From NCBI RefSeq assembly GCF_010093535.1, contig NW_022985185.1:677256-741255 (forward strand): a stretch of 64,000 nucleotides of DNA, given 5' to 3'. The position numbers and the translations under genes are program-made. This document shows positions 1 through 11,224 of the stretch, one piece after another; the stretch's first letter is position 1; each line of letters opens with the position of its first letter. The notes under the pieces are model-generated. The model did not search any database. It was not told where the DNA came from and saw nothing but the letters and a program-made list of their open reading frames with translations. The DNA comes from Lindgomyces ingoldianus (Eukaryota; Ascomycota; Dothideomycetes; Pleosporales; Lindgomycetaceae).

Positions 1-2380
1 TCTGAGTGGATTCATACCGCATTCGGACCCATTGTCTTGCCTGCGCCGTTACATTACTTATAATAGATAACCTAGATAAACTAACCCCTATATAAAGAAA
101 TCTTTTATAAAAAAGAAGAAAAAATAACTTTATAAGAATGTTATAAAGGCAGAACTAGAGCCTACTATAGACTAAGCCTTTTAGAATAGCAATGCTGCAC
201 TAGTGTAGAAAGAAGATATAGATACTAAAAAAAGTAAAAGGTAAAAGAAACCTACATAAAGTTTAGACTAAGTATTTTTAACCTAAAAATAATAATAATT
301 AGGCCTTATTTATTAAGCTTTATATAGATAGTGTAATTACTTGTTAGATATGCGCACCTACTGTCAAGACAGGAGGAACGCTTGACGAAAGCTGCTACAT
401 AGTACGAGCAATAAGCTCGAACAGTATGTTGCAGCATTTTGCAGCATTTTACAGCATTTTGCAGCATTTTTGCAGCATTTTGCAGCATTTTACAGCAAAT
501 TGCAGCATGTTGCAAGCTGGTCGCGCATAGAGCAAGTGCGCGAGAGACTCGGATCGGCAAAACAAAAAGCCGAGCAACACGAGTAGAGCAGAAAAAGGAT
601 TGATAAATCAATACAAAAAATCATCATCCCATACATCATATCCAAACCCATCATTCATCTCAGGAAGCCTAGAAACAGTGCTTTAATCTAACATTACTAT
701 ACTTAAAAAACTATTTAAGAAATTAGACTATATAAAGATAAACACTTTAATTACTAATAGCACTTTTAAAGTTATAGTATATAACCTAATAAAGCATAAA
801 AGTTAGATTTTTAACCTTTACTTTATATAAAAAGTAAAAGGTAAAATAACCTAACTATATAAAAAATTCTGCCTAGTGTTTACTAGCTACTTAAATAAAA
901 AAAGAAATTCTTACTTAGTTACTAACTATTTAGAAGATAAGCTAGAGACTACTTCTAGCTATAAAAGTAAGCCTAAAAGCTATATATAAAATGCATTTTA
1001 AACTATATAATATTACATAAGTATACATCTAATTAATAAATAAGCTTATGCGTACACTGTACATAAAGCTACTAAAGAAAATGCACTAAAGCTTTCTACT
1101 AAATATAATACTCTAGGTTATATAACTTTTATATAAAGCTGCTAAATTAGAACTGTATTAGTTTAAGATATACTATAACTACTATAAAAAAAAAGCTGTG
1201 CATGCATATTTTTTTATATAACCTCTACTTTTTAATTACTAATAAAGAAAAGTACACTTTTAGTATTACTAGCTTATAAATAAATAACACTTTAAGTATT
1301 ATAACAAAGGATTTTATGTAAAAAGAAAAAAAGAAACTATAAAAAGCAAAGTTTTACATAAAAAGTAAGACTATTTTAGTAAAAAAGTAGCTTATTAAGT
1401 TTAATAGTAAAAGGATTAAACTTACGCATAACATAGTAGTCTTTACTTAAAAGAAATAAGTAAGCTACTTTTATATAATTAACATAGAAAATAAGAATGC
1501 TGCATAATAATATGTTAAGTAATATATAAAAAGGGCATATATCATATTTATATGTTAACTAGAGGTAGCATTTAACCTATCTATTACTGCATAAACTATA
1601 GACCTTTTATATAATAACATTAACATACTTAATATATAAATTTAATAGTAGATAGATAATAGTAAGTATAGTCTTACTTTTTTACTATTATAGCTTAATA
1701 GTGCAAAGCTGTTTATCTTTATAAATAAATTATTTACTACTAATAAAGACTTTAGCTTATAGCCAGAATTTTTAATTATATTAAGTAATAAAAACTATAT
1801 AGAGTAAAGCAACTACTTTAAAATACTAGGTAACATTATATACTAGAATTCTACTAAGTATAAAAGAGTAACTAGAAGTGTTCTTACTAGTAAACTATAT
1901 AAAATAGTTAAAAAGTTCAATAATGTAATTACTTTTAGTACAACTTTATAGTAAATTATATAAACACTTAAACTGCTACTAATCTTAGTAGTAATCTACA
2001 TAGATTTAAGGTCTCTATATAATTACCTTATTAAGCTAGGCACTACTAGTAAAAAGTAACTTATAATTAACATTATGTTACTCTATAAATTATACAAGAA
2101 AAGAGAAATTACTAAAATAAAGTAAATTAATAGTAAAAACAACTTAGTAAATGTATGTATAAAGAAAACACTAAATTAGGCTTTTTAATTATTAGTCCTA
2201 ACTAACTGCCTCTCTGTCTAGATAGAAGCATCTGTGGACTAGCTAGAGCCTGTGCGCAAAGATGCCCTAGACTAACTAGACTAACAACGCCTTTATATAA
2301 GGCCTATTTCTTTTATTTTTTTTATTGTACGCACTTATTTTTCTTATTATAAGATTAAAAGAGAAGGATATGTAAGGAAG
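1..2380. repeat. AT-rich, RIP-type degenerate island
   Basis: The stretch is very AT-rich, full of TA steps and nearly free of long reading frames. C occurs mostly before T or C and seldom before A, which is what C-to-T change at CpA leaves behind. Composition returns to balanced over about 2300-2450. The parent element cannot be recognised: no terminal repeats or coding motifs are left that I can read. RIP of an old transposon is an inference from composition only. No gene is supported here. Confidence 0.7.
431..509. repeat. 10-bp tandem repeat array
   Basis: About eight head-to-tail copies of a 10-bp unit (gcagcatttt), with single-base variants (tacagcattt, one extra T, a diverged last copy). 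The array lies inside the AT-rich island, in a patch that still holds CpA-rich units and is flanked at 500-600 by a more GC-rich segment. The open frame on the minus strand through the array is just the repeat translated and is not taken as a gene. Confidence 0.85.
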
Positions 2381-4784
2381 ATAGTCTATTTGTCTAGTAT
2401 ACAGGAAAAGAAAAGCTACTAGCCTTTCGCCTTTACACCTGCCTGAGAGAGAAGCATCGGAATCTCGGGACAAACGACTCAGCAGGCTTCCAAAAGTCGT
2501 CAGCGTCGGGCAAACCTGTCTTGTCGCGGGGGGCATCTGGGGCCTGAAAGCGCATTACTCCACTTGGAGCCAAAAGGCAGCTTCCGGTACATAGCTAGTG
2601 AAAAGAGATTTGCTAGCCATTACATAAGTGAGCGAAAGCGTTCTATTGCTGAGGTGAATGATATGAGATGCAATAGAACGCGTGCGTGAGCTATCAAAAC
2701 AATCCTTGCGGGTTGGAAGATTGCGCTGAAGTGTAGCAAAGCCGCGAAAATCAGGAGCTGTATGCGATCCGGGGACAGTTGCGACGGGACTGGGCTCAGA
2801 TGAAGATGAAGATAAAGTGAAGTTGAATTTCGAGCGCTATGGGGTCAGGTGATTGGCGCTTGCGCAGATGTGACAAACAGGTGAAGGCATGTCATCGTAC
2901 TCGTCCCCGGATGATTCTTTGACGGATCCAACCCTTCTGAAATCTGAAAATCCAGGGGCGGCTTCGATAGCTGGAAGTATCTCACAGGCCCTGAGCAAGG
3001 TGCATATTTCGTGACTTGTAATCAATGGGGCGAAGGGGCCTCCGAGCTCAAGTCACACAAACTCCGCAAATGATCAACAACTGTGATTTAGAACAGGTCA
3101 CAACCAATAAAAAGGCCTTCAAAGCACTTCCCTTCAACGCCAACATAGAGATCTATGAAGAAGAAAAGACCCTTTCAATATTGCCAGCGCTTTCCACCCT
3201 GATATTTAACCCATCTACAGATACTGCATACAGTAGGCCAGTGGCTTGGATGTAGTCTAACTGAATAAATTAATCAATCAATCAAACCCATCCGTATACG
3301 TCTTCCCTATTGCGTTTTTCAATTGACTTTGCCTTTCCATTAACTGCTGTTCACCTATTGGGCCTTATATTGTTCTTGATCCCTCTGCTCCAAGCTACTA
3401 GAGCTTGTTGATAAATCTAGCCCTATTTAGAATAGAAGAATTAGTGATAAATATAGCAATATAGAAGGGGTATCATGGAACCAAATATATCTTTATTATC
3501 TACTTACATTCCTGGACCTTCTGACTTATAAGTCCTCGCGCTGGCTTCCAAAAAAGCTCAAGCTCTTTACCTGGCTGAGGCTTTGCAAAATCAACCTCAA
3601 TAACTTGAAGCTTCTGGTTGCTGTCTGTTTCCTTCCTACCAGCATTTGTAAATGCAATAAACTCCCTAGTTCTTATTCGAACAGTGTTGAGCCATTCTAA
3701 TTGCTGATCATTGTTGAAGAATGCTTTTGATACAATCTTGCCGATAAAGAACCAGAATGGCCAGGGTTTATTGAATTCATACTGCACCCCAACTGACTCC
3801 ATGATTGAATCAAGTCTTCTATCAGTCAACCTTATAGAGAGCTTAGCGAGGGACCCTACTTGAAATAACCTGGAAGCCTGCCTACTGAATAACAATGTGG
3901 GTAATGTCTGTTTTAGACAGTGCGATAAATCGGTCCTCTGTGGTGATGCTGACAGAGGGAACTGGCACTGTTATAGCATCGCAATCGGGGAGGGTCTCGT
4001 CCATAGCCAGTGACAACAATACTTTCTATGTTTCCTTGGGCGGGCGGCCTTGGTTAGTGAAGGCGAAATCCAGTGCTCAAGTTCGAAATGTTGGATATTT
4101 GTTGCAGAGGATGCCGCGGTGGCGAGGCGGGGCAAAGCCCTTAGCGGCGCCAAGACGCTATTTATATTATGAAGGGTCAGTTTACGTGTACTTCTTATCC
4201 GCTCTTCTGCTTCATGCTCCTCTTTGCAACTCCCTTCGGTAAGAAATACTACGGAATTAAGGGCACTGGTTCCGTCTAAATTTCCTTCCTGAAAGCTCCT
4301 TGCTTTTACGTGCCCATTTGGCTTAGATCTCTCTCTCTTTGATCAATATCGACTTCTTCACACTCAAACGTATAATCATTAAATACTCCGCAGGGTCTCT
4401 ACATCCCACGCCTTAACCCGATTTGCTCATATGGGAAACAATGCCATCGACAAGTCAGCAATGAAATTCCCTAGATCTCTAAAACTATAGAAGCATTGGC
4501 TCACCACTCCTCCATGGCTTAGCTAGAGAAGCATATTTCCCCGGCGCATGCATTCAAACACGCTGGGTAGGTAATTTCCATCATAGTAGATGGAGGGGCG
4601 ATATGGTTTGGATTTGGAGCGCCAGTGGTAAGGAGAGGAACACAGAGTATAAGAAGGGTGAGAGACTGTAAATACATTGCCGTATGCGGTCTCGAGGGGC
4701 GGGTAGATGAGCGTTGGAGGGAGAGGTTGGGTTTTGCTGTGGAGAAATAGGATTAGGATGGAAAATCGAGGGTAGTTACAGCGT
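2381..4784. other. Intergenic stretch, no intact gene
   Basis: Balanced base composition with short frames on both strands. The longest is a minus-strand frame at 3500-3895 of 131 codons that begins with TTG and has no upstream ATG. Part of it (around IGKIVSKAFF and QQLEWLNTV) is faintly like the middle of a fungal cytochrome P450, but no heme-binding or ExxR motif is present. If it is a gene remnant it is a fragment. Nothing else here is supported. Confidence 0.4.
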
Positions 4785-4945
4785 GCCCAACAGTCCGTAG
4801 TACTGTACGATTAGGAAATTTTGAGGCCTGTACGGACGAGATTTCCTGTACGTACGTACGGTCGTAATGAGGGGAAGCAACTGTACGAACAGTAACCGCA
4901 CCGTTTGAAGTGAGCTGTACGGGTAGTACTGTACGATTGATGTAC
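4785..4945. repeat. Partial copy of GTACG-rich inverted-repeat element
   Basis: The segment starts CCCAACAGTCCGTAGTACTG and matches the left end of the fuller copy at 5302 in its order of motifs: the tagtactgtacgatt block, then ttttgaggcctgtacgg, then gagattt. It is densely set with GTACG motifs, including three overlapping GTAC palindromes near 4850. I see only the left-end part, so it may be a truncated copy. It has no coding capacity. Confidence 0.55.
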
Positions 4946-5301
4946 GTCGTAATGATTAATACGCTATACTATAGAAGAGGCAGAGTCAAGGGCCTGACAG
5001 CTCCCTGTAAGACTATTTTCCCTAGTAACGTGAGCAGCAAGAGCCAGGAGCTTGCTCCTCACTTAATAGGCATTATTCTGATTCTGATGGGCTATACTAT
5101 CTAGATAGGCAGAAAACGTCTCATATGAGCAGCTGAATCGGCCCATCAGGGTAGCTACTCCGGCAAGGGCTCTCCAAAACACCTAAAAGGTAACTGTACG
5201 CTGTATTACGGACAGCACTCAGGGCAACAGCTATCGTACGCACGGACAGAAGATCGCTGTACGTTCGTACGGCCCAAACCAACCGTACACCGTACTCAGC
5301 A

Positions 5302-6222
5302 GGGCTCCCAACGAGGCGTAGTACTGTACGATTGGGCGATTTTGAGGCCTGTACGGGTGAGATTTTGTGTACGTTCGTACGACAGGAGGAGGAGAGGTAG
5401 GTGTAAGTATTGCAACTGTTACAGCTCACGTAATCTGTACAAGTAGTACAATTTAATTAAAGTACACTGTACTCTAGTTAAAACAGCTGAGACTATAAGT
5501 CTCTAGAGACGCAAGATTAAGGTCTAATTAACTATAAAATAACTAGTTTTTCTTAGTAATAAGAGTAGATAGGTCTACTTATAACACTATTAATAGAGCT
5601 AGAGGAAAATTACCCTACCCTACTCCTCTAGAAGCGTTATATCTGCGCTATAAGCCTACACCTTTAACAGTGTAAAATTGCCTCGCAACGTAATTGCAGT
5701 CTTTTAGAAACTGCTGTGATTAATCTTTAGCTACAAATAGTGTACTATTACAGGATAAAGCAAGAGACGCAGTGTAGAGGGCCTTTAACTTCTGCAACTT
5801 ATAAGACCAATAATGAAGGGATCTAGTTAACTAGATAAGGCCTATAAGGCGGCAAAAGGCGTAGATAGATAACTCTGCAATAGAAAATAGTCTATAATAG
5901 GTATTTTTAAGACAACAGACTAGAGATAGATAGATTAAAACTCTTAGAAAGAGATTTAAGCGTTCTTATAAAACTTTTAGCTAATTAGAGCCCTAGAAGC
6001 CCCTCTAAAAGCTCTCTGCAGGCCTCCTGCTTGCTAGAGCCCTTCTACCCCTTTAGAACCCCTTTATAAACTTCTTAAAATGGTAATACAATCTGTACTA
6101 CGTGCTGTACTGAGGGCATCATTAAACGTACGGTACGGCTCACAAACTCGGTATGCTCGTACTGAACACGTGACCGTTACAGTTCACTTTGTACGGACCG
6201 TAGTACGGCCCGTTGGAAGCCC
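5302..6222. mobile_element. Non-coding element with terminal inverted repeats (copy A)
   Basis: The element starts GGGCTCCCAACG and ends CGTTGGAAGCCC, giving near-perfect 12-bp terminal inverted repeats. Past these the ends stay loosely inverted and rich in GTACG. Length is about 921 bp, with no open frame of note and many TpA steps, so it looks like a MITE-like DNA element hit by RIP. A second copy at 27802-31299 aligns along both ends (for example the gtacaagtagtacaatttaa block and the gaacacgtgaccgtta block). GTACTCAG stands a few bases outside both ends (near 5290 and 6225), but I cannot say whether it is a target duplication. Confidence 0.65.
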
Positions 6223-8659
6223 TGGTACTCAGTACTGCCAGTAGTACGGCCTATTGACCACGCTGGGTAGTTATATGCCTGGGAGAGGAATTTGAACAGT
6301 TTGCTTTGAAGCGTATGCCGTACGGAAATGGGTGTAACGTTCTCTTGAAGACTGCAAGGTGGATTCCAGCTTCTAAGAACGTTATTGGTTTCCATTCGGG
6401 AATATTTTCCATAACTGAGTTGTAGCATCGGTGTTGCATCGTGACAACGTAGTCTGGGGTACGTTGAGATTAGCGCGGTCTTCTAACGGTACTGCGTAAG
6501 GTCCCCTTTTGAAAATTGCTGCACTTCACTAGCTTCCTTGAGCAATTCAAATTTCTTTCCTCGCACTTATACTTAATTTGTCGGGTTCGTCAAGTCTTTA
6601 TCGAAGCCCAGCAATGGCCATCTGGAGCCGAGCTATTCTTGAATGATGTCGATGGGTTCGTGTGTGTTCATTGACGAGGATTTCCCTATACTTATAGCTG
6701 AGATCGTCATGATGAGCTTCCTACTTGTCCTTTATTCTTGCCTCCCTTTCTTGGTCTGTTTGCTTGTATTCTCGGTATGGTTCCTCGGTTATCTCTTGCC
6801 ATAATTCATGGGTAAATGATTCTTCATGGAGGGGAGAATGTGTATGGCTCGACTCCTTGACCCTATTCAGGGCAGATATTGATGGCTCCCACTTGGTGGT
6901 ACTTTGACGCAAGAACTAGGGCTCAATTTTGCTCGCATGCCGGACGAAGGGGTTCCTTTTGGGTTCGTGGCCGGGTGTGTGTGTAATTCCAGCTAGCCAG
7001 CCGGAGAGGCTGGCGAGGCGGACATTCTGACCTCTCATTTTTGTTTTCATTACCAATCGCGTAGATTTTCTTCGCTTGCTCGGGACGAGCGACCTCTTTC
7101 AGTCAAACAATCCTGACATACTCTTCACTGTAGATGGGAGAGAATGGTATGTCAGGGGTGCTCCATTGGTCCTAATTCTCTGGCACGACATATCCGGAAT
7201 AGACGTCTAAGGTCGCGTGGAACATCACTGCGCACTCACTGTAAAACGTTATTTTTATTTATTGTGAAGTCGAAACCGTGCTCTATAAGTTCAATGATGA
7301 TCATATCTGAGTCGACAGTGAGGTTCAGAGCCCTGATTGAACCGAGATCCTAGACAGGAGGGGTCCGAGGGGAAGCCAAATGCCACTTTAGCATAGGCTT
7401 CTTAAGTTCAGTCTTATCTATCACAAAATAGCGCAGAAGGCGGACGAATTTTTGACATTGTTAAAACGACGTACTGTAATCGTGAGGAGCTAGCGTAGAG
7501 CCAGCAGTAGATTTTCTTAAAGCTGGCATTGTGAATGTGGGAGTATGTTCATAGAGATGGGGACTGCAATGAGGGTGGGTGGCGTGAGTGTGGGGAATGC
7601 GATCACTGCCTGTTTGGGTCTGAGAGCGGTGTTCCTTCGCTGCGGTGAATGGCTGAGGTCAACGGCCAACACGCGATAGCGCTAACTGACAGACTCCAAC
7701 GTTAATGCCCATCGCCACTCACACCCCAGCTCCAGTGATCAGAGAAACGAAATATACCGCCTTCCCACTGAAAAGAGAGTGTCGAAATACCATCTCTCCC
7801 ACTCTCTTGTAGTTCTGAACATCTAACACATTGATTTGAGACATGATTCTCGTGCGCTAGACCCACGAATCATGACAACTTCAATGATCTATTGGGGATG
7901 AAATGTGTTCTAGCACAGTGATCAAGCATTTGAGGGACGTAGACTGCCGTGCAAACAAGTTCGAAGATTTGCAACCGCAAAGAGCGCAAATCGTTTAGGC
8001 ACAAGCTGGTTTTCATCAAGCTTTGACCATACGGGAGTTGGTAAAAGGTTTGAGGCTACGCGGAGTAGCATATAACAGCGGCTTTCCCTGATATCCTCTT
8101 AGTCAAGGCCGTGGGACTGCGATATTTAAAGCGGATTGAACGCGACCTTGGACATCATATGTAACGAAACTAGAAACGGCTTGGGAAATAATACTAGAAC
8201 AATCCCACGACTCCGCTGGGGATGTTTGATGAGGACTCTATGGGATAGGACGAGACGGTTTGAAGATATCGATGCCAGGGACACCTCCTCGACCGCCAAG
8301 GCCGCCTCTCGGGTTCCCTAGGTGGACCAGGATTATGCGCTCGTCTCTTTCGAGGTCTCTTCGAGAATGCCTTTAGATGGAATCCAACCAAATGTGTCTT
8401 GTTACGAAGTCGGAGTAGTTTATTACCGCTGAAAATCGTTCGAGGGGTTTCTTCAACTATTGAAGTCTAGGGTAGCAATTTCCTTGGCGTTGATCGCTCC
8501 TAGCGTCCTCTCTGGGGTATTGCCCCGCTCCCGCTCACTCGGCACACCGTTCTTTGTGATGCACGGCTCTGGTTGGAGGGCGCAATTTGAAGGGCGTTTT
8601 GATGCACTATGAATTCTAGGAGATATAACATATTTAGTTTCAGACTTTGTCAATAATCA
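6223..8659. other. Intergenic stretch, no gene recognised
   Basis: Several frames of 60-85 codons occur on both strands, often overlapping each other (for example near 6725-6910 and 8136-8391). None has a recognisable domain, a good start context or intron signals that would extend it. I see no repeat structure beyond scattered GTACG motifs up to about 6330. Confidence 0.4.
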
Positions 8660-8696
8660 TCCGTCATGGTGTATCGGTTAGCATCCGTCGCTTTCA

Positions 8697-8722
8697 TAAA
8701 GCCCACAGGTTAATGTCAGCCT
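8697..8722 (+). other. Canonical tRNA intron (anticodon loop)
   Basis: 26 nt inserted between tRNA positions 37 and 38, the usual place for nuclear tRNA introns cut by the tRNA splicing endonuclease. Boundaries follow from the flanking anticodon stem CGTCG/CGACG and a seven-base loop. Confidence 0.75.
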
Positions 8723-8735
8723 CCGACGAGAGCCG

Positions 8736-8787
8736 GTTAGTGCCTAATTAATTCTCCTACACAACGTTAGTATTAATAGATATGTAG
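8736..8787 (+). other. GT-AG intron-like insert in the tRNA T-stem
   Basis: 52 nt that start GTTAGT and end ATGTAG, splitting the T-stem between CCG and GG. The ends can slide by up to about two bases because of the flanking G run. Length and ends match the spliceosomal introns in this window (49-53 nt is common; GTTAGT is also the donor of the intron at 24195, and TAG acceptors recur). Inside are TAAT-type branch candidates and a weak hairpin (ctaattaat with attaatag). No run of four T's occurs, so RNA polymerase III could read through. Confidence 0.6.
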
Positions 8788-8813
8788 GGTTCGACTCCCG
8801 GTGACGGAACATC

Positions 8814-8820
8814 TTTTTTT
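8814..8820 (+). terminator. RNA polymerase III terminator
   Basis: A run of seven T's begins five bases after the tRNA 3' end, and a second T-run follows at 8823-8829. This is the expected stop for polymerase III and supports the tRNA being a transcription unit. Confidence 0.8.
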
Positions 8821-9419
8821 AATTTTTTTCATGGTGTTGTTTCCCTTGTAACACCTGGGCCCTAGACTCTCTCAGACAGTATTAGTGAATTCAGGAGAAG
8901 ATAGTATAATTTTTACTACAGCTTTTCAGTCTCCTAGAACATCGACGCTAGGCCTACACAGATAAAGCATATCAAGGCGAAAACATCCCTTTGGACCTCG
9001 AATAGCAGCGTCAGAAGATGAAGTTGCTAATGTGTTAAAACATCCCCGCTTAGAGGTTTGCGAGCATGCGTATTAACTTTCTTTTGAGTGTACTCGTAAA
9101 TGTTCGTGCACCTACGGCACCCAAGCATACGTGAAGCATTCGATGTCTCCGTCCCTTTCCTAGAATCAACGCACGTGCCAGTAGGATGTAGGCTTTTTCT
9201 GTTCGTGTCTAGCTACCTCTCTTTAAAGGCAGGCCGAAAAGCAAAAATGGCCAGATGTTTCTGCGTTATCTTCTCACTGTCGAATTTGTGGTATTCGGAC
9301 ATGTATCTATTCTAAAAGGGGACTAGTACGGCTTTCATGTGATTACGCGACACTCCCAGCGCGCAACCCGAATTCCGCCCTCTTCCACTCCACCTACACA
9401 CTCCACACTCTTCTCCGCC
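8821..9419. other. Intergenic stretch and upstream region
   Basis: No gene recognised. The last 100 bases are C- and CT-rich (tccactccacctacacactcc), as is common in fungal 5' leaders, and probably belong to the transcript of the gene starting at 9420. Confidence 0.4.
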
Positions 9420-11224
9420 ATGGCTTCACCTGCCCTTCCCATACCCGGCCAGGGAGCGACACCGCCGGATTCAATACATTCACCAACAACCAGTGGATTG
9501 GGCTCAGCTTCTGCCGCCTTCGATGCTATGGTCGGGCTCCCAAGGGAATCACTGTATCGCCCCACCCGACCACTGACTTATGAGCTCGCGAATCACTCCA
9601 AAGCGTACTTCGAAATGCGGCAGTGTACGATCATTGGCTAGAATCATAATGGCCCTTGCTTACAGGCGCTTTTAGATGCTGGCGGATTCTCCTTCCTCAA
9701 TGCCCTCCTCATATCCGGTACCTCCATCTCCACGCCCAACCGATCCTACTCCGCGTTTCTCGCACCCACATCGCAACTTGCCCTCGCGTCTTCTCTTATT
9801 GTCTATCCGGGTATAACTACGAAAGCGAAGTCGGCCGACACGGTGAAGGGAGCGGATGCAGCGCTGCGGTACCTCCGAAACGTTCAAAACATTGTTAACC
9901 CCATCAACGAGACTCTTAGGGGCGCTTTCGCGTTTCCAGATGAGCGATCAAGGAAACGTGCAGCTGGATATCGGACTTTGGGGCTGAGTCCATCTCCAGA
10001 GGTGGACGAAAGCAAACGCCTCAAAGGTCTCGCAGCAACCTCACAATCACTCTGGATGCGAGCGACCGACTTCTGGCACATCGTAGGATGGGCATTCAAC
10101 TGTTCTGTGGTACACAAGAAGCGGTGGGAGAGGTGGAAGCTGTGGCTTGAAGTCATGCTGGATTTCCTGGAGGCTGAGTGGGCGGAGCGCGTCAAGCTGA
10201 TCCTGGAAGAGGGAGGTGATGCACACAAGATCTTGACGAAGAGCCTCCTGTGGCACTACGTCTCAAGCAGGGATGCTGCCATCAGATCGAATAGACGTGT
10301 AATGGTGGGAGCTATACTTTCAATGGGGAGCCTGCATTCGAGGAAACTGTTTCCAGAAATTTGGGAAGAAGAAACAGCGGAACCTGAGATGGAAGAGGAG
10401 GAGGGCAACGCCCTGGCTAAAATAGACATCGAGAACGGCGACTTTGGCGACTATGAGAAGGTCGATGAGGATGTAGCCATGCACGGCCAATCAAAGGTCG
10501 CCCTAAGATGTTCAACAGGCTCACCTGAGTCGTCGCCGCCTAAAAGTGATGACGAGTTCCTCATCTGCTCATCAGAAGAGGCTATCGGCCGACTGGGTGG
10601 TATGGATGCGATAATACTTCGCCAACGCCTCCTTGCTCTAGTTGGTTTCACTAATCCCTTTTGGCCTCCTGATGCTGATGATTCACACAGCTCGTGCAAG
10701 TTGCACAATATATCCCTGATAACTTCACCACCCTCGGCGATCTCTTCGACCAATTTACGGAAGCATATCTTCAGCTGCCAACTAATATATTCAGTGTCCT
10801 TCTCTCGACCTCACAAATACCGTTGCAGGTTCAAATGGGTCTGAATTCCAACCTATTATTTCCTCTCCTTTCTGGCGCACTCCCCGACTACACTGTGATG
10901 GAGCCAACACAAGAACACCTTGAAGAATATTTCTTGCCCTCCCGTGCAACAACTCACAGGTATGCTGCCAATGCCAAAATCTCACTTATCTTCGAGCAGA
11001 TGGTCATGTACTTTATGAGTGCAAAGAGGCTTAATGCCACCGATGACCTGAGGAGCGCAGTGGAGAGTGGTATTGAAGCGCGTGAGAAGGCTTATGGTAA
11101 TGCGAGCCGCAAGAAAGGGAATACACAAGAAGAAGAGCAGGCAAAAATAATCTTGGATCAGAGTACGGAACGACTTCTTGGGCTTTTGGAGATTGTGGAG
11201 TTGTCTGCTGGAAAGGAACTATAG
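9420..11224 (+). CDS. Conserved-looking fungal protein of unknown function, 3 exons
   Basis: I do not recognise the family. The start at 9420 has an excellent context (cgccATGg). Exons 9420-9624, 9676-10640 and 10691-11224 join in frame to 567 codons. Intron 1 uses gtacga/tttag (51 nt) and intron 2 gttggt/cacag (50 nt), with a CTGAT-type branch site. The N-terminus is Ser/Pro/Thr-rich. The middle holds a Trp-rich segment (FWHIVGWAFNCS, then RWERWKLWLEVMLDFLEAEW at about residues 205-240) that looks like packed helices. An acidic stretch (AEPEMEEEEGNALAKIDIE) follows, and the C-terminal third reads as helical repeats. No signal peptide or membrane segment is visible, so it is probably soluble, perhaps nuclear. 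The exact position of intron 1 is the least sure part. Confidence 0.75.

Larger units (their letters stand above)
8660..8809 (+). tRNA. tRNA-Glu (UUC), interrupted twice
   Basis: The acceptor stem TCCGTCA (8660-8666) pairs perfectly with TGACGGA (8802-8808), followed by discriminator A8809. The D-arm is at 8669-8684 with GG in its loop. The anticodon stem CGTCG (8686-8690) pairs with CGACG (8724-8728), and the loop reads C-T-TTC-A, so the anticodon is TTC. A 26-nt intron (8697-8722) follows position 37, the canonical site. The T-loop TTCGACT (8790-8796) and 3' stem CCCGG (8797-8801) are intact, but the 5' T-stem CCGGG is split by 52 nt (8736-8787). Without both inserts the RNA is 72 nt with all stems paired, as expected for tRNA-Glu. 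The B box GGTTCGACTCC is continuous at 8788-8798. A degenerate pseudogene is the alternative, but every stem is intact. Confidence 0.8.

Noticed and set aside
306..611. 101-codon minus-strand frame over the tandem array
   Set aside because: It is the 10-bp repeat translated, with repeated LQNA and CCKM units; no independent support.
3500..3895. Cytochrome P450 fragment on the minus strand
   Set aside because: The resemblance is faint, there is no ExxR or heme-binding motif, and the frame lacks an ATG at its 5' end; kept only as a remark.
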